Notes: a model not told the origin generated them from the letters alone. 5,981 bases of DNA from an uncultured Selenomonadales bacterium (GCA_946407175.1 CAMJNB010000096.1:1-5981); one strand, 5' to 3'; shown: positions 1 through 5,966, numbered from the stretch's first letter. Translations and numbers: made by a program.

Positions 1-1486
1 CCTTGTCGGTGACGACTTTCAAGCCGCCGATTGACGCGCCGTTGCCGGGAGCCTTTGTGAATTTACCGGTAATTTTATCGCCTGCAAGCGTATCAGCTTT
101 AAGATTTTCAGGCGCCAATTTGCCGAGTGCCGCTTTTTGGTCAGGCGTCGCAGGTGTATCTTTACGCGCATAGTAGAAAATGCCGTGCTTGTCGGTAAGT
201 TCTTTGTGATGTTCGGAAGGATTCTTGTCGGTCTTCGCGGTAATTTCAATAGCAAGCAAGTCCATGATAATGCCGTCTTTGTCCGTCGTCCAAACACTTG
301 CGTCTTTGCAGAGGAATGACGCGCCCGCAGATTCTTCGCCGCCAAATCCCATTGAACCGTCAAACAAGCCGTCAACAAACCATTTAAAGCCGACGGGAAC
401 TTCACAAAGCTTACGTCCAATTTCTTCGGCAACTTTGTCAATGAGTGAACTTGAAACCAGCGTCTTGCCGACCATAGCGTCTTTGCTCCAGCCGGGACGA
501 TTCGTGAACAGATAGCGAATTGCAACGGCAAGGTAGTGGTTAGGATTCATCAATCCCTGCGGCGTAACAATGCCGTGACGGTCATAATCCGTGTCGTTAC
601 CGAATGCAATGTCGTAATCGTCTTTCATCTTAATCAAGTTAGCCATTGCAAACGGTGAGGAGCAGTCCATTCTGATTTTACCGTCATGGTCAGGCGGCAT
701 AAAGCTGAAGGTGTAGTCAATGTTGGGATTTACTACGTTAATGGGATTTTTAATTTTGTAAACTTCGTTGATTAAATCCCAGTAGAAAATGCCACTGCCG
801 CCGAGAGGGTCTGAACCGACTTTCAAGCCGCTGTTTGCAACCGCGTCCATGTCGATAACTCTTGCCAACGCCTTGACGTAGGGCATCATGTAATCCATGA
901 AGTGGACGTTATCCATTTTAATCGCGCGTTCAAAGGGTACACGTTTAATTTTGCCTACGCCTTCTTTAATGAGTTCATTTGCGCGATTCTGAATTTTGGT
1001 AGTGGTTTCCGCACTGGCAGGACCGCCGGTAATGGGGTCGTACTTAATGCCGCCGTCAGTGGGAGGATTGTGGGAAGGCGTTATGACAATGCCGTCTGCC
1101 TTCTTTTCGGCTTTTTTCTCAAAGTTATGCTCAAGGATAATGCGCGAAACAACCGGCGTAGGTACGGGCTTGAAATCTTCTTGAAGAATCAATTCAACTT
1201 CGTTAGCCGCCAAAACTTCAACACAACTGCGAAGTGCCGGCTCGGAAAGTGCGTGGGTGTCGGCGCCGATATAAAGCGGACCGGTGACGCCTTCGGCTTT
1301 ACGGTGTTCTGCAACCGCCTGCGCAATGGCAATGATATGCTCTTCGTTAAAGCTGTGGAGTTTTGAACTGCCTCTGTGTCCGGACGTACCGAAGGCAACA
1401 CCTTGAGTTTTGTTTTCGGGATCGGGTCTGAGAGTGTAGTAATCGCTTATCAAAGACGGAAGGTTGACAACGGTTTTCTTCTCCAT
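1..1486 (-). CDS. pgm: Phosphoglucomutase, alpha-D-glucose phosphate-specific (C-terminus cut by window edge)
   Basis: Interconverts glucose-1-phosphate and glucose-6-phosphate in the cytoplasm, linking glycolysis to glycogen and nucleotide-sugar synthesis. The reading frame is open from the ATG at 1486 to the left edge and gives 495 residues. Landmarks of the alpha-D-phosphohexomutase fold appear in order: TSGHRG at residues 34-39; the phosphoserine loop TPSHNPP with catalytic Ser138; the metal loop NDTDYDRHG, where Asp298, Asp300 and Asp302 would bind Mg2+; and the sugar-binding GGEESAG at 382-388. Long blocks match my memory of E. coli Pgm (546 aa), for example GRKL.EVPVGFKWFVDGLFDGS and APGNGASIGGLKV. 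About 45-50 residues are missing, including the C-terminal phosphate-binding PSGTE-type loop, which should lie beyond position 1. The start is fixed by AGGAGG 8 nt upstream. It lies 109 bp downstream of manB on the same strand, so co-transcription is possible, though a promoter may lie in the gap. Confidence 0.95.
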   Translation of the reverse strand, partial: MEKKTVVNLPSLISDYYTLRPDPENKTQGVAFGTSGHRGSSKLHSFNEEHIIAIAQAVAEHRKAEGVTGPLYIGADTHALSEPALRSCVEVLAANEVELILQEDFKPVPTPVVSRIILEHNFEKKAEKKADGIVITPSHNPPTDGGIKYDPITGGPASAETTTKIQNRANELIKEGVGKIKRVPFERAIKMDNVHFMDYMMPYVKALARVIDMDAVANSGLKVGSDPLGGSGIFYWDLINEVYKIKNPINVVNPNIDYTFSFMPPDHDGKIRMDCSSPFAMANLIKMKDDYDIAFGNDTDYDRHGIVTPQGLMNPNHYLAVAIRYLFTNRPGWSKDAMVGKTLVSSSLIDKVAEEIGRKLCEVPVGFKWFVDGLFDGSMGFGGEESAGASFLCKDASVWTTDKDGIIMDLLAIEITAKTDKNPSEHHKELTDKHGIFYYARKDTPATPDQKAALGKLAPENLKADTLAGDKITGKFTKAPGNGASIGGLKVVTDK

Positions 1487-1494
1487 AAAAAAAT

Positions 1495-1500
1495 CCTCCT
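1495..1500 (-). promoter_or_regulatory. Ribosome binding site of pgm
   Basis: A perfect AGGAGG on the minus strand lies 8 nt before the ATG at 1486, separated by an A/T-only spacer. It settles the start codon of pgm, whose protein is about 15 residues shorter at the N-terminus than the E. coli enzyme. Confidence 0.9.
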
Positions 1501-1515
1501 CTGATTTAAAATTTT

Positions 1516-1546
1516 ATAATACGCCTATTTTTAAGGCGGTGGTCAG
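1516..1546 (-). promoter_or_regulatory. Possible sigma-A-type promoter for pgm
   Basis: On the minus strand CTGACC (1546-1541, 4 of 6 matches to TTGACA) is followed after 19 nt by TATTAT (1521-1516, 5 of 6 matches to TATAAT). The spacer is longer than the ideal 17, and it contains a small inverted repeat (CGCCT, 7-nt loop, AGGCG; 1538-1522). The -35 half overlaps the last unit of the heptamer repeat. This is weak evidence; read-through from manB is the alternative. Confidence 0.25.
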
Positions 1547-1607
1547 CTTTTAGCTTTTAGCGGTTAGCCTTTAGCCGGTAATCAATAGCTAATGGTTAAT
1601 TCCTAAT
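1542..1607. repeat. Degenerate heptanucleotide tandem repeat between manB and pgm
   Basis: Read on the minus strand this stretch splits into two blocks of 7-mers. The first block has four units: ATTAGGA, ATTAACC, ATTAGCT, ATTGATT (1607-1580). After a 3-nt offset (1579-1577) the second block has five units: GGCTAAA, GGCTAAC, CGCTAAA, AGCTAAA, AGCTGAC (1576-1542). The array fills most of the gap between the two mutase genes and reaches over the manB stop codon (1598-1596) into its last three sense codons. The arrangement resembles the short tandemly repeated heptamer (STRR) sequences described in cyanobacteria; function unknown. Confidence 0.7.
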
Positions 1608-2960
1608 TATCTTAAGCAACTCTTCACACTTACTTTCAACTAACGCCCTGTCGCCGCGTGATTCGACGTTAAGTCTTATGTAAGGTTCAGTTTCGGAGCC
1701 GCGCAGGCTGAAACGCCAATTTGGAAAGTCTACGCCTAAGCCGTCGGTTTTATCAATTTTGCCGTCCTTGCCGTAAATTTCCTCAACCTTCGCCATAATC
1801 TCCTTGACCTTGTCGGTACCGGAAACCTTCGTGTTAATTTCGCCGGAGCAAGGGAATTTTTCCATTCTGTCCGCCGTAAGTTGCGACAAAGTTTTATCGG
1901 TGCGGCTTAAAAGCTCAAGTACCAAAAGCCAAGGAATCATACCGCTATCACAGTAATAAAAATCGCGGAAGTAGTGATGAGACGCCATTTCGCCGCCGTA
2001 AATCGCATTGACTTCACGCAACTTAGCTTTCATATATGTGTGACCGGAGCGACATTCAACCGGCGTACCGCCTAAACTTTCAACTATATCAATGGTATTC
2101 CAAATTGCACGCGGTTCACATACAATTTTAGCGCCATTATTTTTCAGCAGGAAAATTTCCGCCAGCAAGCCGACGAGGTAGTAGCCTTCAATAAAGCCGC
2201 CTTTTTCGTCAAAAAGAAAACAGCGATCAAAATCACCGTCAAAAGCAATTCCGCAAGCCGCGCCGTGTTTAACTACGGCATCGGCAGTTTCTGCGCGAGA
2301 ATCTTTCAACAGGGGATTGGGTACGCCGTTTGGGAAAAATCCGTCTGTATCGTTGTGGAGCTTGATAACTTCAAAAGGTAAAAATTTTTCAATTTCGTTA
2401 ATAATGGGACCTGCCGCGCCGTTGCCGGAGTTAATGACGATTTTAAACGGCTTAAGCGCTTTAACGTCGACGTAGGAAAGAAGACGTTTGATATATTCCG
2501 GCATCACGTCAATTTTATGAACAGTTCCCGTAGGCTTTATATGCGACCAATCGCGACTTTCATTTTCAATCGCCGCTTTAATGTCAAGAAGACCGGTAGC
2601 GGGACCGACGGGCAAAACGCCTTTTTTTACGAATTTCAAGCCGTTATAGTCTTTCGGATTATGAGACGCGGTAACCATAATGCCGCCGTCAAAATCGTTA
2701 AAGCCGGTGGCAAAATAAATCATTTCTGTACCGCACTGCCCAACGTCATAAACGTCACAGCCGGATTCGGTAAGACCGCGTGCAAGCGAATCACTGATTG
2801 TGGGACCGGTAAGCCGAATGTCGTGACCTATGGCAACTTTTTTAGCGCCGAAAAGTTCGGGAAAAACTCTGCCGACGCGATAAGCCAACTCTTGATTAAT
2901 GCTGTCGGGATAAATTCCGCGAATATCGTACGCGCCGAAACCTGAAGTATTTATCGCCAT
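1596..2960 (-). CDS. manB: Phosphomannomutase (ManB/CpsG type)
   Basis: Converts mannose-6-phosphate to mannose-1-phosphate, the precursor of GDP-mannose and derived sugars of LPS, capsule or glycoproteins; enzymes of this fold often also act on glucose phosphates. The 454-residue product has the usual length (E. coli CpsG is 456) and every key motif: AYDIRG at 10-15; the phosphoserine loop TASHNP with Ser99; the metal loop DGDFDR with Asp241, Asp243 and Asp245; the sugar-binding GGEMASHHYFRD at 322-333; and the phosphate-binding loop RGSETEP at 420-426. Blocks such as NSGNGAAGP, GIAFDGDFDRCFLFDEKG and YCDSGMIPWLL match my memory of enterobacterial CpsG. The frame stays open for 21 more codons upstream to 3023, but the Shine-Dalgarno site and homology both place the start at 2960. 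It is followed in tandem by pgm. A dual phosphomannomutase/phosphoglucomutase role is possible. Confidence 0.93.
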   Translation of the reverse strand: MAINTSGFGAYDIRGIYPDSINQELAYRVGRVFPELFGAKKVAIGHDIRLTGPTISDSLARGLTESGCDVYDVGQCGTEMIYFATGFNDFDGGIMVTASHNPKDYNGLKFVKKGVLPVGPATGLLDIKAAIENESRDWSHIKPTGTVHKIDVMPEYIKRLLSYVDVKALKPFKIVINSGNGAAGPIINEIEKFLPFEVIKLHNDTDGFFPNGVPNPLLKDSRAETADAVVKHGAACGIAFDGDFDRCFLFDEKGGFIEGYYLVGLLAEIFLLKNNGAKIVCEPRAIWNTIDIVESLGGTPVECRSGHTYMKAKLREVNAIYGGEMASHHYFRDFYYCDSGMIPWLLVLELLSRTDKTLSQLTADRMEKFPCSGEINTKVSGTDKVKEIMAKVEEIYGKDGKIDKTDGLGVDFPNWRFSLRGSETEPYIRLNVESRGDRALVESKCEELLKIIRN

Positions 2961-2971
2961 AGAAAACCACG

Positions 2972-2977
2972 CCTCCT
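2972..2977 (-). promoter_or_regulatory. Ribosome binding site that decides the manB start
   Basis: AGGAGG on the minus strand ends 11 nt before the ATG at 2960. Starting at the upstream ATG (3023) would place this site inside the coding sequence and add 21 residues that family members lack, so 2960 is preferred. Confidence 0.85.
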
Positions 2978-3002
2978 GATTAAAAACCAAATCAACTTTT
3001 TC

Positions 3003-3018
3003 AGTCACGTTAATGACT
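3003..3018. promoter_or_regulatory. Inverted repeat in the manB leader
   Basis: AGTCA, a 6-nt spacer and TGACT form a perfect 5-bp-arm dyad 42 bp upstream of the manB start. It lies between the candidate promoter and the ribosome binding site, where an operator could act. Dyads of this size occur by chance in AT-rich DNA, so this is only a candidate. Confidence 0.2.
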
Positions 3019-3028
3019 TTCAAAATTT

Positions 3029-3058
3029 ATTCTACTTTACAAAAGAATTTCCTTTTAA
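3029..3058 (-). promoter_or_regulatory. Weak candidate promoter for manB
   Basis: On the minus strand TTAAAA (3058-3053, 4 of 6 to the -35 consensus) is separated by 18 nt from TAGAAT (3034-3029, 5 of 6 to the -10 consensus). It would give a leader of about 60 nt before the manB ATG. The surrounding DNA is very AT-rich, so chance matches are easy. manB needs some promoter here because the next gene upstream is divergent. Confidence 0.25.
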
Positions 3059-3131
3059 ATTTGCAGAAAATTTTAAATGAATTTTCGCTGAAACTTGTCG
3101 CACTGAGGGAACAAAAAATTTAAGTTTTAAC

Positions 3132-3160
3132 TTGCAATTATCGAAGGAATTATGTAAAAT
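3132..3160 (+). promoter_or_regulatory. Sigma-A-type promoter of the FliD-like gene
   Basis: TTGCAA (3132-3137) and TAAAAT (3155-3160, 5 of 6 to the -10 consensus) are separated by exactly 17 nt. Transcription would begin near 3167 and give a leader of about 60 nt. An inverted repeat, AAGTT-TT-AACTT (3122-3133), overlaps the first two bases of the -35 box. I see no convincing sigma-28 flagellar consensus (GCCGATAA-type -10) in the 200 bp upstream of the gene. Confidence 0.5.
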
Positions 3161-3206
3161 GTCATAAAAATTCAAGGATGTTTTTCTTAACGGGAAGATT
3201 TTTTTC

Positions 3207-3216
3207 AAAGGAAGGG
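3207..3216 (+). promoter_or_regulatory. Ribosome binding site of the FliD-like gene
   Basis: The purine-rich run AAAGGAAGGG ends 9 nt before the ATG at 3226. It supports that start over the ATG two codons further in (3232). Confidence 0.65.
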
Positions 3217-3225
3217 TGAATAAAG

Positions 3226-4386
3226 ATGGCGATGACAATTTCCGGCATGGTTAATTCGGGAATGAATTTTACAAATTACATTCCGAATAATGTAAAAAAC
3301 CAAAATGCCGCACAACAATCAGTTTCAAATTTGTGGAATGCGTACAGTTCCGCGCAAAATAACGCAACAGCTAACGCGGCTGCTCTGCAGGAAGTCAGAA
3401 CCAATGCATCAGCGCTTGTTGCGAGCTACGACGAAGCGAAGACGGCTTTTTACAATGAGTTTGATGCTAACATGAACGATCTTTCCGCGTCCGCACAAGA
3501 AGTCAAAGATTTTGATTTTAAAAGCGTGACACAAGCATTTTCTGCGGCGTCAAAAGTAGTTGAGGCAGTATCACAAAAAGCGGAAAATGCTCAAGCAGCG
3601 GCAACAGATCAAGAAGGTTCAGCGGCTAAAGACAAAATCAACATGGATGCATTTTCTGCGGCGTCAAAAGTTGTCGAAGCAGTAAAGGAAACTCAAAACA
3701 AGGCACAGGCGAATCAAGCTGAAACACAAAAGTCCGGCGAACCGCGCTATGTAGAAAGTGAATTTGGCAGAACTATTGTAGAACCGGAAATTCCGGACGT
3801 AGTTGTAAATGTCGACGGGTCTGTTACGACGACCACTGACGACGGCGCTAAAATTACTTCCTACGGCAACGGCGCTATAACAAAAACTGAAACTTACGAC
3901 AACGAAGGCAACAAACATATTGAAACTGCGTACAGCAAGGTTATGCAGTCCGCCATGAAGACGATTCAAGATTTTGTTGACGACTACAACGCAAGTATAG
4001 AATTTTTCCAAGACAACGGCGATGTTTCGGCGCGTGTCGGCAGAATGGCTGAATTGTTCGGCGACACTACCTACCGTGCGCAAAGTTACGAGTCTATCGG
4101 CATTAACGTCCAAAATGACGGCACTTTGGCGGTAGATCAAGAAAAACTTGCTCATGCTATCGTGGACAATCCCGAAAGAGTGTCCAACGTTATAGGCGAC
4201 GGCGGCTTGGCTGATAAGGCGGAAAGTCATGTAAATGTTGCAAACAGTCAACGCAGTCAGCTTTTCCCCAGCGTTCAATCTATGTTCGGTCAAGAACTTT
4301 CTACAGCGTCATTCTATACCAGCGGAGCTTTCTTGAATGTGAACTCTTTTTCAAATCTCGGCAACCTTGTCAACATGATGTTCTAA
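3226..4386 (+). CDS. FliD-like (flagellar cap / hook-associated) protein with atypical middle region
   Basis: This 386-residue protein has no signal peptide and no membrane segment, as expected of a flagellar type III export substrate. The N-terminus carries TISGMVNSGMNF (residues 4-15), reminiscent of the FliD start motif (ISGLxSGMD). Residues 25-170 are Ala/Gln/Asn-rich, probably helical or coiled coil, and include a 38-residue-period duplication of AFSAASKVVEAV (104-115 and 142-153). Residues 175-235 look beta-rich, with a Thr/Asp/Gly run (VDGSVTTTTDDG). Residues 245-335 resemble the FliD C-terminal region: IQDFVDDYNASIEFFQD, then YESIGINVQNDGTLAVDQEKLAHAI, then a VSNVIGDGGLADKAESHV-type segment. 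Ordinary FliD is about 450-680 residues, so the exposed D2/D3 domains appear absent or replaced. No other flagellar gene is in the window, and the gene seems to be a single unit with its own promoter and terminator. A flagellar cap or filament accessory role is inferred; another secreted role cannot be excluded. Confidence 0.75.
   Translation: MAMTISGMVNSGMNFTNYIPNNVKNQNAAQQSVSNLWNAYSSAQNNATANAAALQEVRTNASALVASYDEAKTAFYNEFDANMNDLSASAQEVKDFDFKSVTQAFSAASKVVEAVSQKAENAQAAATDQEGSAAKDKINMDAFSAASKVVEAVKETQNKAQANQAETQKSGEPRYVESEFGRTIVEPEIPDVVVNVDGSVTTTTDDGAKITSYGNGAITKTETYDNEGNKHIETAYSKVMQSAMKTIQDFVDDYNASIEFFQDNGDVSARVGRMAELFGDTTYRAQSYESIGINVQNDGTLAVDQEKLAHAIVDNPERVSNVIGDGGLADKAESHVNVANSQRSQLFPSVQSMFGQELSTASFYTSGAFLNVNSFSNLGNLVNMMF
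3535..3684 (+). repeat. Intragenic direct repeat with 114-bp period (38 residues)
   Basis: A 23-nt identical sequence occurs at 3535-3557 and 3649-3671, exactly 114 bp apart. The next 13 nt of each copy differ at only three positions, then similarity fades. It encodes AFSAASKVVEAV twice inside the helical part of the FliD-like protein and keeps the reading frame. Confidence 0.9.
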
Positions 4387-4398
4387 AAATTCCTGCAT

Positions 4399-4423
4399 AA
4401 AAAATGGCGTTTCGGTAACGCCA
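4399..4423 (-). terminator. Intrinsic terminator for the leftward permease transcript
   Basis: On the minus strand TGGCGTT, a 5-nt loop and AACGCCA form a 7-bp perfect stem (4423-4405), followed directly by six T residues (4404-4399). It lies about 177 nt past the permease stop and only 12 nt after the stop of the convergent FliD-like gene. It has no T tract in the plus direction. Confidence 0.7.
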
Positions 4424-4437
4424 AACAAATTTCTTTC

Positions 4438-4470
4438 AATCGGCGAAAAATTTCTTTCGTCGATTTTTTT
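4438..4470 (+). terminator. Intrinsic terminator of the FliD-like gene
   Basis: An 11-bp stem with one G-T wobble (arms at 4438-4448 and 4455-4465, 6-nt loop) runs into a T tract ending at 4470. It starts 51 nt after the stop of the FliD-like gene and has no T tract on the opposite strand, so it acts rightward. Confidence 0.85.
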
Positions 4471-4482
4471 GTCCTAAATTAA

Positions 4483-4556
4483 CTTTTGACGCAAAAGAAA
4501 AGTAACAAAAGAAAACATGGCGAACCGCAAGGCAGTTACAGCCGCGCCGCTTTTTT
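4483..4556. repeat. Repeat-like intergenic sequence in the convergent gap
   Basis: This stretch holds a perfect dyad CTTTTG-ACG-CAAAAG (4483-4497). An exact 10-nt direct repeat CAAAAGAAAA follows with a 14-nt period (4492-4501 and 4506-4515). Then comes a GC-rich stretch (4519-4550) in which GGCG and CGCC could pair, ending in six T residues (4551-4556). The composition switch from A-rich to GC-rich looks like a small dispersed intergenic element, but a single copy cannot prove that. Confidence 0.35.
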
Positions 4557-4578
4557 ATATTTTTTTCCGACAGACCCT

Positions 4579-4614
4579 AATGCTTGTACTTGATTCAGTT
4601 CAATGTTTGTACTT
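4579..4614 (-). repeat. Short direct repeat spanning the permease stop codon
   Basis: On the coding strand AAGTACAAACATT (4614-4602) recurs with one change as AAGTACAAGCATT (4591-4579), 23 nt further on. The first copy encodes the last four residues KYKH and is followed by TGA. The second copy would encode the same KYKH followed by TAG, but it is out of frame with the gene. Confidence 0.7.
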
Positions 4615-5943
4615 ATAGAAAAGCCAAATTACACAGATCCAAAACGGCATTAAAATTACCGCCAACCGCATTTCTCTCATTGTGAACATTAAGCAGATTA
4701 CGCCCGCCAAAAATATCAGACACAAGTAATTTGTGAAAGGATAAAGTATCGACGGGAATTTTGTTTTATGACCGACAGCCGCGCAGTGCTGACGGAATTT
4801 TAAGTGCGTCAAAATTATCAGCGCCCACGTTACGACAATGGCGCCGATTACGATTGACATTAGGTACATAAAAATTTTGCCGGGCAAAAGGTAATTCAGT
4901 ACTACGGCTATTAAAGTCATTCCCGCCGAAACCAAAATGCCGTTCATCGGGACTTTGCGGCTTGTAAGTTTTGCAAAAAATTTCGGCGCGTTGGACGTTT
5001 CCGCCATACCGAAAAGCATGCGCGATTCACTGTAAATTGCAGAGTTGAAAACGGAAATTGCCGCTGACAGCACGACGAAATTTAAAATATGCGCGGCGGC
5101 GGGTATGCCGAGATTTTCAAAAATCTGCACGAAGGGACTTGCCTCGACGCCGACTTCATTCCACGCCCATAAACTCATCAGCACGATCATTGTGCCGACG
5201 TAAAAAATTAAAATGCGGTAGATAACTTGATTAATCGCGCGTGGTATGGTCTTGTCAGGATTTTCCGCCTCACCTGCCGTGATACCGATTAACTCAATGC
5301 CGCCGAAACTGAAAAGTACCGGCACCGTAGCCATAAGCATTCCCCATATGCCGTGCGGAAAAAATCCGTCGTGTATCCAAAGGTGGCTGAAATTTTCCGG
5401 AAAAGGTCTTGCGTCCGCGAAAATAAGGTACGTGCCGAAAACTATCATAAAAATTATTGCGGAAATTTTTATAAGCGCCATCCAAAATTCAATTTCGCCG
5501 TACGCGCTGACCGTCACCAAATTTATCGCGGTGATTATTAAAAGGCATGCAAACGCGCCTACCCATTGCGGCAGGTCGGTAAACCAGTATGAAAGGTAAA
5601 TTCCTACCGCCGTAAGCTCCGCCATACTCATCACGACGTACAAAAACCAATAATTCCAGCCCGATAAAAAGCCTGCAAAGTCACTCCAATACCTGCTTGC
5701 GTAGTAGCTGAATGAACCGGACACCGGCTCATCAACCGACATTTCGCCCAGCATTCGGACAATAAAAAAAATTATTATGCCGCCTAGCAGGTAACTCAAA
5801 ATTACGGCGGGACCTGCCATTGCTATCGTGGAAGTGGAGCCGTAGAAAAGCCCCGTGCCGACAGCCGTACCAAGCGCGATCATCTGCAGGTGCCGATTTT
5901 TCAGACCGCGCTGTAACTTACTTTTATCTTCGTTTTCAATCAT
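4600..5943 (-). CDS. Amino-acid permease, AAT family of the APC superfamily
   Basis: A cytoplasmic-membrane secondary transporter that most likely imports an amino acid with protons. The 447-residue product has the usual family length (about 450-470) and roughly twelve hydrophobic segments by eye, near residues 17-37, 43-65, 95-118, 127-147, 156-176, 200-222, 243-263, 283-303, 335-353, 356-378, 400-420 and 425-443. Family marks are RGLKNRHLQMIALGTAVGTG at 12-31 with the unwound helix-1 GTGLF motif at 29-33; GEMSVDEPVSGSFSYYA at 66-82; the loop GEAENPDKTIPRAI at 224-237; and SESRMLFGMA at 304-313. This is the group that includes AroP, PheP, ProY, CycA, GabP and YifK; the substrate cannot be assigned by reading. 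An in-frame TAG immediately upstream of CTT-ATG excludes a longer start. It appears monocistronic on its 3' side, being convergent with the FliD-like gene. Confidence 0.92.
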   Translation of the reverse strand: MIENEDKSKLQRGLKNRHLQMIALGTAVGTGLFYGSTSTIAMAGPAVILSYLLGGIIIFFIVRMLGEMSVDEPVSGSFSYYASRYWSDFAGFLSGWNYWFLYVVMSMAELTAVGIYLSYWFTDLPQWVGAFACLLIITAINLVTVSAYGEIEFWMALIKISAIIFMIVFGTYLIFADARPFPENFSHLWIHDGFFPHGIWGMLMATVPVLFSFGGIELIGITAGEAENPDKTIPRAINQVIYRILIFYVGTMIVLMSLWAWNEVGVEASPFVQIFENLGIPAAAHILNFVVLSAAISVFNSAIYSESRMLFGMAETSNAPKFFAKLTSRKVPMNGILVSAGMTLIAVVLNYLLPGKIFMYLMSIVIGAIVVTWALIILTHLKFRQHCAAVGHKTKFPSILYPFTNYLCLIFLAGVICLMFTMREMRLAVILMPFWICVIWLFYKYKH

Positions 5944-5959
5944 AAGCTAAAAAATTTTT

Positions 5960-5966
5960 CCCCTCC
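5960..5966 (-). promoter_or_regulatory. Ribosome binding site of the permease, unusually far from the start
   Basis: GGAGGGG on the minus strand is the only good Shine-Dalgarno match, but 16 nt separate it from the ATG at 5943, against the usual 5-10. The spacer is mostly A and T. Just upstream lies a perfect 12-nt palindrome TAATATATATTA (5980-5969), which could contain a -10 element; the rest of the promoter would be outside the window. Confidence 0.55.

Noticed and set aside
19..531. 170-codon frame on the same strand as pgm in another phase
   Set aside because: The pgm frame through this stretch gives clear phosphoglucomutase sequence; this alternative gives basic, low-complexity protein with no motif.
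902..1366. 154-codon open frame antisense to pgm
   Set aside because: It overlaps highly conserved Pgm coding sequence on the other strand and is explained as a shadow of biased codon use.
1522..1538. CGCCT/AGGCG hairpin between manB and pgm as a terminator
   Set aside because: The stem is only 5 bp and no T tract follows in either direction.
2517..2945. 142-codon open frame antisense to manB
   Set aside because: It is a shadow of the conserved ManB frame with no start signal or family resemblance.
1596..3023. Longer manB start adding 21 residues (ATG at 3023)
   Set aside because: The AGGAGG site at 2977-2972 would lie inside the coding region, the extra residues are not part of the family, and the 3023 start has no good ribosome site.
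3178..3219. 13-codon upstream frame (ATG at 3178) in the leader of the FliD-like gene
   Set aside because: Only AAGG with no proper spacing precedes it, and it ends just before the real start; there is no evidence of translation.
3664..4293. 209-codon open frame antisense to the FliD-like gene
   Set aside because: It lies entirely opposite a well-supported gene, has no convincing ribosome site, and its protein has no recognisable domain.
4474..4518. 14-codon minus-strand frame in the convergent gap (MFSFVTFLLRQ...)
   Set aside because: It is too short, has no ribosome site, and its content follows from the A-rich direct repeat.
4519..4556. GC-rich hairpin plus T run as a second rightward terminator
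   Set aside because: Pairing is limited to GGCG/CGCC with a large interrupted loop, and a much stronger terminator lies just before it; kept only as part of the repeat-like sequence.
5246..5599. Open frames inside the permease on both strands
   Set aside because: They overlap conserved transmembrane coding sequence of the permease and lack ribosome sites.
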